41,060 nt of DNA, from positions 1 through 41,060 of the forward strand of contig NZ_JEMF01000054.1 of NCBI RefSeq assembly GCF_000591415.1. The letters are read 5' to 3'. The stretch comes from Cobetia crustatorum. Its GTDB lineage: Bacteria; Pseudomonadota; Gammaproteobacteria; Pseudomonadales; Halomonadaceae. The translations under genes were made by a program, and so were the position numbers. Positions 8,601-18,194 of this stretch are shown here, piece by piece; within the stretch, counting starts at the first letter, position 1, and every line of letters begins with the position of its first letter. Under the pieces are notes generated by a model that was given only the letters and a program-made list of their open reading frames with translations, was not told the origin of the DNA and did not search any database.

Positions 8601-11320
8601 TGTTGCTGCAGTCCGTGGCGAGGGTGATGCTGATGGCGCACCGTGGACCCATTGCCGACCAGCTCGCTCTGATACCGCCTGCACTGTGTTATCCGCCGTC
8701 CGGGAAGATGCCCGACGCGATGTCCGAGACGACGAACCAGCCTGAGCCTGCAACAGTGCAACCGCTGCAGGGCGAAGCACCTCAGGACGAAGCACCTCAG
8801 AACGAAGCACCTCAGAACGAAGCACCTCAGAACGAAGCACCTCAGAACGAAGACATGCTGCCTGCGCTGGAGTTCTTCAATGGTCTCGGGGGCTTTGACA
8901 AGCAGGGCAAGGAGTATGTGACGATCCTGGAGGCCGGCCGCAGCACGCCGGCTCCCTGGCTCAATGTCGTCGCCAACCCCGGCTTCGGTTTTCAGGTATC
9001 GGCGGAAGGCGCAGGCTATACATGGGCCGACAACAGCCGCGAGAATACGCTCACGCCCTGGTCCAACGATCCTGTGATGGACCCCTGCGGCGATGCGATC
9101 TACGTGCGCGATGAAGAGAGCCTGGCAGTATGGACGGCAACGGCAATGCCGGTACGTGATCAGGGTCGTTACGTGGCCCGCCACGGATTCGGCTATAGCC
9201 GTTTCGAACACGAGGCTCACGGTATCGGCCTCGACCTGATCCATTTCGTGCCGCTGGATGACCCTATCCGGATCTCGCGTCTCACCCTGACAAACCATTC
9301 GAAACGGCCACGCAAGCTGTCTGTCACGGCCTATGCGGAGTGGACATTGAGCTTGTCTCGCGGCGCATCCGCCCCCTTCATTGTCACACGCCGGGATGAA
9401 AGTTGTGGCGCGCTGCTGGCCAGCAATCCGTGGAACATGAACTTCCCCGGACGTGTTGCCTTCGCCGATCTCAGCGGCCTGCAAACGACCTGGACCGCTG
9501 ATCGCGGCGAATTTCTCGGCCATGGTGGCAGCCATGCCGCCCCCGCAAGCCTTGCTGGTCGCACTCCCCTTTCAGGCGCCGTGGGCGCCGGGTGGGATCC
9601 TTGCGCGGCCTTGCAATGCAGCATCGTGCTGGCGCCCGGCGAGACCGTCGAGATCGCCTCTTTCATCGGCCAATGTCATAGCGATGAAGACGCCAGGGCA
9701 CTCATTCTCCGGTATCGTCAGGCCGACCTGGATGCTGAGCTCGCGGCGGTGGCCGCCCACTGGAATGAGCAGCTGGGAGCGGTGCAAGTCACAACCCCCG
9801 ATCGCGCCATGGATATCATGCTCAATGGCTGGTTGCTCTATCAGACATTGGCCTGCCGCATCACCGCGCGTTCCGCGTTCTATCAGTCCAGTGGTGCCTA
9901 CGGTTTCCGTGATCAACTGCAGGACGGCATGGCCTTGACCTTCGCCAGCCCCGAAACGACTCGACATCACTTGCTGCGTGCCGCCTCGCGTCAGTTCGTC
10001 GAAGGAGATGTCCAGCACTGGTGGCTTCCGCATTCCGGTCAGGGCGTGCGTACGCGCATTTCCGACGATCGGGTCTGGCTGTCCTATGCCTGCGCCCGGT
10101 ACGTCACCACCTCAGGCGACACTGCCGTGCTGGATGAGCCGGTGAGCTTCCTCGAAGGCGCGTTGCTGGCCAGCGGTGAACACGACGCCTTCTTCCAGCC
10201 CATGATTGCTGACGAAACAGCCTCACTATATGAGCATTGCGCTCGTGGTCTCGATCAATGCCTGACGCTGACGGGTGAGCATGGTCTGCCATTGATCGGC
10301 GGGGGTGACTGGAACGATGGCATGAACCGTGTAGGGGAAGCCGGCAAGGGCGAGAGCGTGTGGCTGGGGTGGTTGCTGATACGCACCCTGGCGCTTTTCG
10401 TGCCCTTCGCAGAGCAACGAAGCGGCGAAGAGTCTCGCGCCAGACGTTGGCGTGCCCACGCAGAGTCGGTACGCGAATCCCTCGAACAACATGCCTGGGA
10501 TGGTGAGTGGTATCGACGTGCGACCTACGATGACGGCACCTGGCTGGGGACTCATGCAAGCGATGAGTGTCGCATCGATTCGATTGCCCAGACCTGGGCG
10601 GTGCTGTCCGGCGCGGCCGATCCACAACGTGCCGCACTCGCCATGCGGTCGATGGAGAAAGAATTGATCCGGGTGGACCCCGGGCTGGCATTGTTGTTCT
10701 GGCCGCCTTTCGACAAGCCTGAACATGACCCGGGCTATATCGGTGGCTATCCTCCCGGACTCAGGGAAAATGGCAGCCAATACAGCCATGCCTCGATGTG
10801 GGCCATCCTGGCGTATGCAACATTGGGACAGGGCGACAAGGCGGCCAACCTGTTCTCGCTGCTCAACCCCATCAATCATGCTCTCAGTCTGGAGGAAGCG
10901 GAACGCTACAAGGTCGAACCCTATGTCGTCGCCGCGGACGTATACTCCATTGCGCCACATGAAGGACGCGGTGGCTGGACCTGGTACACGGGCTCCGCAG
11001 GCTGGATGTACCGCGCGGGCCTGGAGGGCATTCTCGGTATTCGTCGCGAAGGCGATGTCCTTGTCATCGCCCCGTGCCTGCCGCCTGCCTGGCCGGGATT
11101 CGAGGCAACCATCAGCGTGGCGTCGTCGCATTACACGCTTCAGGTAAAACGCTCGACGGACGCCGCTCTCATTGTCTCAACAGCGCAACTGAATGGAGAT
11201 GAGATACTCTGTGAGGCGGAAACGATCCGTGTCCCCCTCGATGGCGCACGCCATCTTGTGACGCTCGTGTTACCCGCCACGTCATCCTTGGCGGGAGAAC
11301 GGACAGCTGATCAGGAGTAG
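2645..11320 (+). pseudogene. ndvB: Cyclic beta-1,2-glucan synthase (NdvB/ChvB family), frameshifted as read
   Basis: A giant inner-membrane enzyme, ~2890 residues if reconstructed, that makes, elongates and cyclises beta-1,2-glucan from UDP-glucose; the product is a periplasmic osmolyte. Order of parts: N-terminal region (to ~3840); membrane segments (~3880-4080); glycosyltransferase core with ITLDADT (~4531-4551) and QHRWTRGDWQLLPW (~4978-5020); more membrane segments (~5070-5600); glucoamylase-like region (RRTWRFFETFVTARDNWLPP through WGISESAYN); then two GH94-type portions, the second with the phosphorylase acid WNDGMN (~10310-10327). The GTG start at 2645 follows AGGA. Two breaks are seen. 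One base appears lost after 4252 (LLTD then GSM instead of WVD). Two appear lost near 4551 (DADT then LAAGG instead of RLPRG). Bases 4253-4551 therefore read in another frame and a stop occurs at 4328. The breaks cancel, so the 3' frame equals the 5' frame. It is either an inactive gene or a functional one with sequence errors. Confidence 0.88.
8774..8848 (+). repeat. 15-bp in-frame tandem repeat in the glucan synthase linker
   Basis: Five copies of GAAGCACCTCAGRAC encode (EAPQ[D/N])5 between the two GH94-type portions of the glucan synthase. The unit is a multiple of three, so copy-number change would only alter the length of a flexible, acidic, proline-rich linker. Confidence 0.95.
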
Positions 11321-11401
11321 CGAAAAGCGCGTCTCTCAACAGGATGACGTCTCGCGCTGAACGGAATCTCGTCGCCGTCCCACTCGGCGTCAGCCCATAA
11401 A

Positions 11402-11437
11402 AAAACGGCCCTTCACCTGATGGTGAAGGGCCGTTTT
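11402..11437. terminator. Bidirectional terminator between convergent genes
   Basis: A perfect 16-bp stem, AAAACGGCCCTTCACC (11402-11417) with GGTGAAGGGCCGTTTT (11422-11437), around a TGAT loop. It has an A run before and a T run after, so it can end transcripts from both the glucan synthase (+) and the PfpI-family gene (-). Confidence 0.95.
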
Positions 11438-11447
11438 GTGACGTGCC

Positions 11448-12131
11448 TTAGGCTTCGAGGCTCTTGAGTAGCAGTTCTGCCACCGCCTCGGAAGACATCG
11501 GGTTCTGACCAGTGATGATCAGGCCATCCTGAATGGCATAGGAGGCGAAGTCATCTTTCTTCTCGTAGATTCCCCCTTTCTGCTGAAGCGCGTCTTCCAC
11601 CAGGAACGGCACGACGTTGGTGAGGCCGACACCTTCCTCTTCGCCATTGGTGAAGCCAGTGACATGCACACCTTCAACAAAGGGAGTGCCATCCGGCTTG
11701 TGTGCGTTCAGAAGCACGGCGGGTGCGTGGCAGACAGAGCTGACCAGCTTGCCAGCCGCATGGAATTGCTCGATCAGACGGATGGAATCGGCGTCGTTGG
11801 TCAGATCCCACAGCGGGCCGTGGCCACCCGGATAGAAGACGGCATCGTAATCTTCGACGCGCATCTCGGACAGCACGGCGGTGGTGGCAAGATCCTGCTG
11901 CGCGGCAGTGTCCTTGTCGAAGCGGCGAGTGGCATCCGTCTGGAAGTCCTCGCCTTCGCTTGCCGGATCAAGCGGCGGCTGACCACCCTTGGGAGAGGCG
12001 AGTGTCACCTCGACGCCTGCATCTTTCATCACGTAGTAGGGAGCTGCCAGCTCTTCCAGCCAGAAGCCTGTCTTCTTGCCTGTGTCACCGAGGGTATCGT
12101 GGGAAGTGACGACGACCAGTACCTTGCTCAT
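11448..12131 (-). CDS. DJ-1/PfpI-family (Hsp31-like class I glutamine amidotransferase fold) protein
   Basis: A 227-residue cytoplasmic protein. The nucleophile elbow is SVCHAPAVLL with Cys134 followed by His135. FYPGGHGPLWD (residues 99-109) is the oxyanion region, and an acidic residue in FWLEELAAPY (26-27) completes the family pattern. Relatives act as glyoxalase III/deglycase-like or chaperone-like stress proteins, so a role in detoxifying reactive carbonyls is plausible but not shown. The ATG at 12131 follows AAGGAG on the minus strand. It is divergent from the LysR gene at 12330, the usual arrangement for a regulator and its target. It ends 11 bases from the shared terminator. Confidence 0.9.
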   Translation of the reverse strand: MSKVLVVVTSHDTLGDTGKKTGFWLEELAAPYYVMKDAGVEVTLASPKGGQPPLDPASEGEDFQTDATRRFDKDTAAQQDLATTAVLSEMRVEDYDAVFYPGGHGPLWDLTNDADSIRLIEQFHAAGKLVSSVCHAPAVLLNAHKPDGTPFVEGVHVTGFTNGEEEGVGLTNVVPFLVEDALQQKGGIYEKKDDFASYAIQDGLIITGQNPMSSEAVAELLLKSLEA

Positions 12132-12329
12132 GACGCTCTCCTTGTGCGGGGATGCTGCGATGTTGCATTAGATGGAACGTGCAGCGGCGAATCGCTCGCC
12201 GTGTGTTGAGATCCACCATACTGCGCATGTCATCATCATCACAATCGATAGTACGGATAGCTGCTATCATCGAGACAAATAGTAGTGTTGTCTGCGCTCC
12301 GCATCGCTCTCGTACTCTCTGGTGCCATC

Positions 12330-13253
12330 ATGAAGCTCAACTACGATCTCAATCTGTTGCGTACCTTTCATGCGCTCTATCTCGAACAGAACGTCACCCG
12401 TGCGGGTGAGCGACTGCATCTGAGCCAGCCTTCAGTGAGTGCAGCGCTCTCGAAGCTGCGCGAGCTATTCAATGATCCGCTGTTCATTCGTGACCGTCAG
12501 CGCATGCGTCCGACGGAGAAGGCCGAGCATCTGTTCCCGACCATCGAGACTGCTCTGACAGACCTCGACGGTCTGATCAACAGCGAGCGTCACTTCGCCC
12601 CGGATACCGAATGTCGTCATTTCGAGATCGCGGCCAACGACTATTTCGAGGTACTGGTGCTGCCACAACTGGCCGCCATTCTGCGTGAACAGGCGCCGGG
12701 CATCACGATTCAGGTACGTCGACTATCGCAAGACATGAGCGAAGCCGGCGTGATGAGCGGCACCACGGATCTCGCCTTCGGGCGTCAGGTAGAGCCACCG
12801 GAAAATCTGGTGGTGCGTGAGGTGATTCGGGAAGGCATCGATTGCCTGGTCGGCAACGGCCACCCGCTGCTGGAACGACTGGATAGCGCGGGACGAATGA
12901 GGAAAGAAGATTTCGAGCAACATGCCCACGTGCTTGTACAACCGCATACGCGCCTGAAAAGTGGCATCTTCAAGCAGCTGGAGGGGCATGGACTCAAACG
13001 CGAGGTAGCACTCGCGGTCACCTACTTCATGGCCGTGCCCTCTTTGCTCGAGCGCTCGCCCTTGATCGCCAGCCTGCCGACAGGCTTGTGTCAGCATTTC
13101 AGCGATCAATTTTCCGTGACCACCGTCGCGCCACCGGTAGCATTCGCCTCGTTCCCCTTCCATCTCAGCTGGCATCGCCGCTATCAGAAAGACCCCGCAC
13201 ATCGCTGGCTAAGGGATCAGATTATCGAATGTTGTCGCAATTCAGGAGAATGA
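12330..13253 (+). CDS. LysR-family transcriptional regulator
   Basis: A 307-residue LysR regulator. The N-terminal winged helix-turn-helix reads LNLLRTFHALYLEQNVTRAG then HLSQPSVSAALSKLRELFND. The ligand-binding domain starts near FEIAANDYFEVLVLPQL. The open frame reaches back to 12285, but the ATG at 12330 begins the family-typical MKLNYDLNLLRTF and is preferred. It is transcribed away from the PfpI-family gene with a ~200-base shared promoter region, so that gene is its likely target and it probably represses itself. The PnbR/NodD-like DLNLL start is a subgroup hint only; the ligand is unknown. Confidence 0.9.
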   Translation: MKLNYDLNLLRTFHALYLEQNVTRAGERLHLSQPSVSAALSKLRELFNDPLFIRDRQRMRPTEKAEHLFPTIETALTDLDGLINSERHFAPDTECRHFEIAANDYFEVLVLPQLAAILREQAPGITIQVRRLSQDMSEAGVMSGTTDLAFGRQVEPPENLVVREVIREGIDCLVGNGHPLLERLDSAGRMRKEDFEQHAHVLVQPHTRLKSGIFKQLEGHGLKREVALAVTYFMAVPSLLERSPLIASLPTGLCQHFSDQFSVTTVAPPVAFASFPFHLSWHRRYQKDPAHRWLRDQIIECCRNSGE

Positions 13254-13355
13254 TCCTACCGACATGCAGACCGAGTAAAAAAGGCAGCATGCATAGCATG
13301 TATCAAGAACTTGATAGCAGGAACGCGGTAGCAAGAAACTGATAAGATTGAGACT

Positions 13356-13366
13356 ATGTTCAACAT
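13356..13366. promoter_or_regulatory. Palindromic operator candidate ATGTTCAACAT before the GntR gene
   Basis: A perfect 11-bp palindrome (odd centre) lies 38 bases before the GntR start. The same motif on the other strand, ATGTTGAACAT, occurs at 22885-22895 in the arabinonate dehydratase promoter region. This fits autoregulation by the GntR protein, by inference. Confidence 0.55.
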
Positions 13367-13404
13367 TCGCTAGCATCAAACGCGTTTTCTAGTGGAGTCA
13401 GCCA

Positions 13405-14169
13405 GTGCAGCCCCCTCTTCAAGGCACCAGATCACGGCCTAGCATCAGTGAATATCTTGCTGAAGCCATCTTCTCCGGTAAATATCGTCCCGGCAGCTTC
13501 GTCCCCAAAGAGGTGGATCTAGCCGAGGAATTTCAGATCAATCGCTCCGCAGTCCGTAGCGATCTGCGCCAGCTTGTGGACGCAGGCATCATTGAGCGCA
13601 TCTCGGGCCATGGCTCGAAGGTCAGGGCATTTGAAGAATGGAATATTCTGGACCCTCAGGTCACTCATTGGATGACCTGCTACGCGGCCCCCAATCCAGA
13701 AATACAACGCGAGATTCTCGCCTTTCGATTGGACGTCGAACCCTATGTAGCGATGACGGCCGCACGTCGTGCCACTGCACGAGATCTCGTCGCCATAGAG
13801 GAAGCTTTCGATGGCATGGCCCAGGACATGAATGCCGCGGAAAATGGCATGAAGCGTCTGCACAGTGATTACGATATCGCGTTTCATGTGGCAATCTTCA
13901 AAGCGACTCGCAACATCGTCTGGTCACAGCTTTCGCATATTCTACGGCCTTCAATCTACCTGCTGATTGAGATGTCCAACGAGAATGCTACTGACCCCGA
14001 AGCAAGCCTGGAGCGCCATCGAATACTGATGGAGGCAATTCGCACACGTCAGCCTCAGAAAGCCTTTCTTGCAGCTCAAGCAGTTCTCGGCGGAACAGCG
14101 GATGCACTCGGCCTCGAGCCAGGCGAGACCATCCTTGGCAGTCACTTTGCACTTCCCCCTTCTTCTTGA
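13405..14169 (+). CDS. GntR-family (FadR/FCD subgroup) regulator, DgoR-like
   Basis: A 254-residue regulator. The N-terminal winged helix (SISEYLAEAIFSGKYRPG, then EEFQINRSAVRSDLRQLVDA) is followed by the linker motif EEWNILDPQVTHWM typical of DgoR-like sugar-acid regulators. The all-helical FCD effector domain carries likely metal-ligand positions in SDYDIAFHVAIFKATRN and ERHRILMEAI. The GTG start at 13405 follows GGAG (13394-13397). FCD regulators of this group bind sugar acids or their keto-deoxy products, so it probably represses the adjoining pentonate genes. A palindrome shared with the 22.9-kb promoter region supports this. It faces the sugar porter, which converges on it. Confidence 0.9.
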   Translation: MQPPLQGTRSRPSISEYLAEAIFSGKYRPGSFVPKEVDLAEEFQINRSAVRSDLRQLVDAGIIERISGHGSKVRAFEEWNILDPQVTHWMTCYAAPNPEIQREILAFRLDVEPYVAMTAARRATARDLVAIEEAFDGMAQDMNAAENGMKRLHSDYDIAFHVAIFKATRNIVWSQLSHILRPSIYLLIEMSNENATDPEASLERHRILMEAIRTRQPQKAFLAAQAVLGGTADALGLEPGETILGSHFALPPSS

Positions 14170-14211
14170 ACTCAATCAGCCCCTCATTGATAACAATGAG
14201 GCTGATTGAGT
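14170..14211. terminator. Inverted repeat between convergent GntR and porter genes
   Basis: ACTCAATCAGCCCCTCATT (14170-14188) pairs with AATGAGGCTGATTGAGT (14195-14211), with one or two unpaired C's. It starts right after the GntR stop and lies between convergent genes. No T run follows directly, so termination is likely but the hairpin is not of the classic kind. Confidence 0.6.
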
Positions 14212-14273
14212 GATACCGCTGACCATCAATTAGTGAACTTCACTCCAATAGAGAACGTCACTGAAGCAAAACC

Positions 14274-15695
14274 TTATTCGTACTCCATCTCCTCCAGCTC
14301 TCTACCACGCGTTTCCTTGACAGCCTTCATCACGAACACAATGGAACAGGCAGCGAAGAAAGCATAAACACCATACGCGGCCGCCAAGCCGATACCCGCC
14401 AGCATGATCGGGAAAGTCATGGTAATAGCAAAATTGGCGAGCCACTGAAATAGTCCTGCGACAGCGAGCCCGGAGCCACGAACCTGGTTAGGGAACATCT
14501 CCCCTAGCATGACCCACATTACCGGCCCCCATGACACATTGAAGAACAACACATAAGCATTGGCCGACAGCAGCGCAACAATCCCCATGCTGCCTGATAA
14601 TGATAATGCTCCGTCAATGTTTGAGGCGGTAGAGAAAGCATATGCCACTATGCATAACGTCACCGCCATGCCAACGGAGCCAGCCCATAACAGTGGCTTA
14701 CGTCCGATACGATCAATCAGCGAGATAGCCACCAGGCAAGCCCCGATAGACACTGCGCCACTGATCACGTTGATCAATAGGGCATCACCCTCGGAGAAGC
14801 CCACTGCCTGCCACAGCACCGCGCCATAATAAAAGACGACATTGATACCCACCAGCTGCTGAAATACTGCCAGCCCGATACCCACCCAGACGACACGATG
14901 AACACGTCCATTGGAGGTATTGAACAAGTCACGCAAGCTTGGAGCATGATGCTTGACGAGTGAATGGCGGATTTCCTCCGCTTTGACACGCCCGTCTTCT
15001 TCGCCCATCAGCGTTGTCAGCACACTACCCGCTTCTTGTTCGCGCCCCCGACTGATCAGGAAGCGCGGGCTCTCCGGAATGCTCAATAATGCGAGGAAGA
15101 ATATCGTCGCAGGCACCATCTCGATCCAGAACATCCAACGCCAGGCCTCAAAACCGAGCCATAGACTTTCCGTGGAAGACCCTGCAACGTTAGCCAATAC
15201 ATAGTTGCTGAGAAAAGCCACGAATAAACCAGAGATTATTGCCACCTGCTGAATGGTCGCCAAGCGACCACGATTATTGGCTGGTGCAACCTCACTGATA
15301 TATGCGGGCGTCATGACACTGGCAGCGCCTACTGCAATCCCTCCCAATACCCGATATACGACAAATTCCAGCGAGCTCTCGGCCACGCCAGAACCCCAGG
15401 CACTGACGATGAAGAATACGGCAGAGGCTATCAGCAGCGTACGTCGACCAAATCGGTCAGCCAGACGTCCCGCAAAGAAAGCACCGACAGCGCAACCCAG
15501 CAACATTGAGGCGACGTTGAACCCAGTGCCTGCACTATTCGAATTGAATGAGGCTTGAAGCCCATCGACAGTGCCGTTGATGACACCACTATCAAAACCA
15601 AAGAGAAAGCCACCGATAGCGGCAATACAACAGATTCCGAAGATATAGCGCTGATGCTTTAATTGCGCCAGCTCTGGCAAGGTCTCGGCGTGCAT
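14274..15695 (-). CDS. MFS sugar porter (GalP/XylE/AraE-like sugar:H+ symporter)
   Basis: A 473-residue, twelve-segment transporter. Sugar-porter signatures are plain: GFLFGFDSGVINGT in segment 1, GRLADRFGRR in the 2-3 loop, PESPRFLI before the central loop, QQLVGINVVFYYG in segment 7, DRIGRKPLL in the 8-9 loop and KETRGRELEEM at the C-terminus. It imports a monosaccharide with a proton across the inner membrane; context suggests D-xylose, L-arabinose or a similar aldose. The ATG at 15695 follows AAGGAA. It lies 116 bases downstream of the XylB-like dehydrogenase on the same strand, so the two are probably co-transcribed as uptake plus first oxidation. Confidence 0.92.
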   Translation of the reverse strand: MHAETLPELAQLKHQRYIFGICCIAAIGGFLFGFDSGVINGTVDGLQASFNSNSAGTGFNVASMLLGCAVGAFFAGRLADRFGRRTLLIASAVFFIVSAWGSGVAESSLEFVVYRVLGGIAVGAASVMTPAYISEVAPANNRGRLATIQQVAIISGLFVAFLSNYVLANVAGSSTESLWLGFEAWRWMFWIEMVPATIFFLALLSIPESPRFLISRGREQEAGSVLTTLMGEEDGRVKAEEIRHSLVKHHAPSLRDLFNTSNGRVHRVVWVGIGLAVFQQLVGINVVFYYGAVLWQAVGFSEGDALLINVISGAVSIGACLVAISLIDRIGRKPLLWAGSVGMAVTLCIVAYAFSTASNIDGALSLSGSMGIVALLSANAYVLFFNVSWGPVMWVMLGEMFPNQVRGSGLAVAGLFQWLANFAITMTFPIMLAGIGLAAAYGVYAFFAACSIVFVMKAVKETRGRELEEMEYE

Positions 15696-15811
15696 GGGAA
15701 TTCCTTTTTGTTATTCATTGGCGTGACTTACAACCTGATATTGCTTGCTGACAAAACGAGTGATGATGACGACAGGTAATTAATGGCACCCCTGACAAAC
15801 GCCATCAGCCG

Positions 15812-16579
15812 TCATAGCCAACCCGCATCGACCCAATAATTGTGCGCAGTACAGGCAGCCCCACCCTCTGATGCCAGAAACAGCACCATTGAGGCGATGT
15901 GATGGGGATAAATACGCACCTTGAGTTTCTGTTCAGCGACAATTTGCGCTTCATCCTCTTCGGAGTACCAGCGTGACTGTCGTGGTGTCTTGACGTTACC
16001 GGGAACGACGCAGTTGACCCTGATGGCATCACTCCCGAGTTCACGTGCTAGCGCTCGTGTCAGACCTTCAATACCGGCCTTGGAGGTTTCGTAGAGTGCG
16101 AGGTCCGCTTGCCCGAGATGCCAGCTGATGGACCCCATATTGATGATGGAGCCACCTCCTCGACGCGCCATCCCCGGTGCGACAGCCTGGCTTGCGAAAA
16201 TCAAGTGCCGAAGATTGACTGCTATACGCTCATCAAAATAAGCAGGGGTAATATCAGTAAGTGAGTGGCGATCGTCGTTGGCCGCATTGTTGACGAGAAT
16301 ATCGATATCACCGATATCAGTTAGGGTTCTCTTTAGCGCTTCGAGATTGGTGAGGTCACATTGGTGATAGATCGCACGTGAGCCTGCTTCGCCATCAAGA
16401 CCTACCGCTAAGATATCAGACGACTGATCCTGGAGATCCAGGAAGTGGACCTCTGCCCCCTGCTCGACGAAAGCCGTTACCAAGCCCTCTCCAATACCGG
16501 AACCACCACCAGTGATGACCACACGCTTGGTGGCCAATCCCGGGTAGATAGCGATGGGAGACGTGGAAGGTGGAGTCAT
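15812..16579 (-). CDS. xylB: SDR-family aldose 1-dehydrogenase, XylB-like
   Basis: A 255-residue short-chain dehydrogenase that oxidises an aldose to its lactone. The TGGGSGIGEG Rossmann motif (residues 23-32), NNA (98-100) and the catalytic set Ser150, Tyr163 and Lys167 (GSISWHLGQADLALYETSKAG) are present. The run NDDRHSLTD, the segment VNLRH, VVPGNVKTPRQ and the ending HNYWVDAGWL closely resemble Caulobacter D-xylose 1-dehydrogenase as I recall it. L-arabinose or D-galactose remain possible substrates. The frame extends to 16630, but the ATG at 16579 has an AGAGG site and fits the family's start. It begins the Weimberg-type pathway, with the porter downstream. Confidence 0.88.
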   Translation of the reverse strand: MTPPSTSPIAIYPGLATKRVVITGGGSGIGEGLVTAFVEQGAEVHFLDLQDQSSDILAVGLDGEAGSRAIYHQCDLTNLEALKRTLTDIGDIDILVNNAANDDRHSLTDITPAYFDERIAVNLRHLIFASQAVAPGMARRGGGSIINMGSISWHLGQADLALYETSKAGIEGLTRALARELGSDAIRVNCVVPGNVKTPRQSRWYSEEDEAQIVAEQKLKVRIYPHHIASMVLFLASEGGAACTAHNYWVDAGWL

Positions 16580-16970
16580 GAAATTACCTCTGAATGGCGT
16601 GGATTCAGGCGCCTGACTCATGAAAGGCACCCAATGAGGTCCGCCCTTGTATCGGCAAGCCTGCGAAATAGTTAGTTAACAGTATTTACTTATCAATGGG
16701 AGCTTAACGATATTTTCGCCAACTTCCATTACACTTAAGTCCCCCACACCTCTCCAATAGACACCTATCATCCACGGACTTATGGATTATTCCGCCATAT
16801 TTAAACAGCACACCTCCATCACAGAGCCAGCATCACTCACCCTCCTTTTCATGCCAATTAGTAATTTATGATTACCAACCACGTCTAGCTTTCAGCTACG
16901 TCATGAATGACAACTTCTTGATACACTGTAAGAATTCTCACCCATCGTTCGACAGGAAGCCTTCCAGCCC
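16580..16970. other. Divergent promoter region between xylB-like and ROK genes
   Basis: About 390 bases, AT-rich in its middle, without a gene. It must carry the promoters of the xylB-porter unit (-) and of the ROK repressor (+). A short palindromic core, GTTAGTTAAC, at 16671-16680 is a weak operator candidate. Confidence 0.4.
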
Positions 16971-18194
16971 ATGACCTTTGCTCCTCGTCCACAAGCCGGT
17001 GACCTCAGCTTCTTGAAACAGCTCAATCGCAGCGCCGTCCTGGAGGCGTTGCGTCAAACCCCGGGGCTTACTCGAGCAGAAGTCGCTCAAGGCTCAAAAC
17101 TTACCAAGGTGACAGTCGGCGCCGCCGTACAGGCACTACTGAACGAAGGGTGGCTACAGGAGGGGGATTTACAACGCCGCGGCGGTGGGCGCCCCGGACG
17201 AGCGCTTTATCTCAACGAAACTCGCCACGCACTCGTAGGTGTCGAGATAGGTGTGCACGAACTACACGTCGTGACCTGCACGCTGAGAGGAACCATTCTT
17301 GAAGAGCGCCATTTGGCCTTGCTCCAAACTACTCCAGAAGAGACGCTGGATAGGCTGGCAATCCTTGTCGAGGAGATACTCGAGACACCCGAGATCAAGC
17401 AGCGTGAATGTCTTGGACTAGGGCTTGCCGTTCCGGGCCCTACCTCTCCGAGTCAACGACGCCTGAGCCTGGCCCCAAATCTTGGATGGAGAGATGTCGC
17501 CCTGCTCGACATGCTGCGGGAACGTCTCCCACATCTCGGGGGAATATGGCTGATGGATAACGAAGCCAAAGCAGCGGCTTTTGGTGAAATGTACTTCCGA
17601 AACGCACATCATCCCACTCCGGGATCATTGCTTTATATAAGTGCAGGCTCGGGGATAGGCAGCGGCCTCGTCGAAGGCAGACCTTTGCGCGTTATCCGCG
17701 GGGTTCATGGTCTGGCGGGAGAAATCGGCCATACGGTACTCCAACCCAGCGGCCTCTATTGCCATTGCGGCAATAGAGGGTGTGCCGAAACTCTGGTGAG
17801 TGGTTGGTCAATTCGTGCCGCACTGGGTATTTCAGAAGAGAGTGAGCTGGATAAGGCGATAGCTCGTCATCCGGAGCAGAACAGAGTCGCAACCACACTG
17901 AAGCATGCCGGCGAAGCACTCGGCATGCTTCTATTGAACCTGCATCACACACTGAACCCCGCGGAAATTGTCATTGGGGGCTCTTTGACCCGCCTTGGCC
18001 CAGCCTTGATGGAGCCAGCCCTGACCATGTTTGAGGAGCATCAGAATCGACTGCTTCCAGATGCCTCACGCATCGTCCCAAGGGTTCTCGACGACAGCCG
18101 CATCGTCGCAGCGCGCGGAATTGCTGCCGAGATACTCTCTCAGGCCCTTTCTGATACGCCAGCAAGCCCCAGGTCGGCACGGGTAGAAAATTGA
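16971..18194 (+). CDS. ROK-family transcriptional repressor (NagC/XylR-like)
   Basis: A 407-residue repressor. It has an N-terminal winged helix (FLKQLNRSAVLEALRQTPGL, LTRAEVAQGSKLTKVTVGAA) followed by an actin-like sugar-kinase fold. Features include LGLAVPGP, the DNEAKAAAFGE segment, SAGSGIGSGLV, and the zinc-type ROK motif with EIGH followed by CHCGNRGCAETL. Members bind a free or phosphorylated sugar and release DNA. It is divergent from the xylB-porter unit, so those genes are the probable targets and a pentose such as xylose the probable inducer; this is inferred from position. Its 3' end overlaps the convergent epimerase remnant by 55 bases. Confidence 0.9.
   Translation: MTFAPRPQAGDLSFLKQLNRSAVLEALRQTPGLTRAEVAQGSKLTKVTVGAAVQALLNEGWLQEGDLQRRGGGRPGRALYLNETRHALVGVEIGVHELHVVTCTLRGTILEERHLALLQTTPEETLDRLAILVEEILETPEIKQRECLGLGLAVPGPTSPSQRRLSLAPNLGWRDVALLDMLRERLPHLGGIWLMDNEAKAAAFGEMYFRNAHHPTPGSLLYISAGSGIGSGLVEGRPLRVIRGVHGLAGEIGHTVLQPSGLYCHCGNRGCAETLVSGWSIRAALGISEESELDKAIARHPEQNRVATTLKHAGEALGMLLLNLHHTLNPAEIVIGGSLTRLGPALMEPALTMFEEHQNRLLPDASRIVPRVLDDSRIVAARGIAAEILSQALSDTPASPRSARVEN

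Noticed and set aside
8594-9535. 313-codon minus-strand frame inside the glucan synthase
   Set aside because: Antisense to a clear GH94-type region; its VLRCF repeats are only the complement of the 15-bp EAPQN repeat.
10226-11131. 301-codon minus-strand frame opposite the glucan synthase C-terminus
   Set aside because: Long antisense frames are common over GC-rich genes; no motifs, and the sense strand carries the WNDGMN catalytic site.
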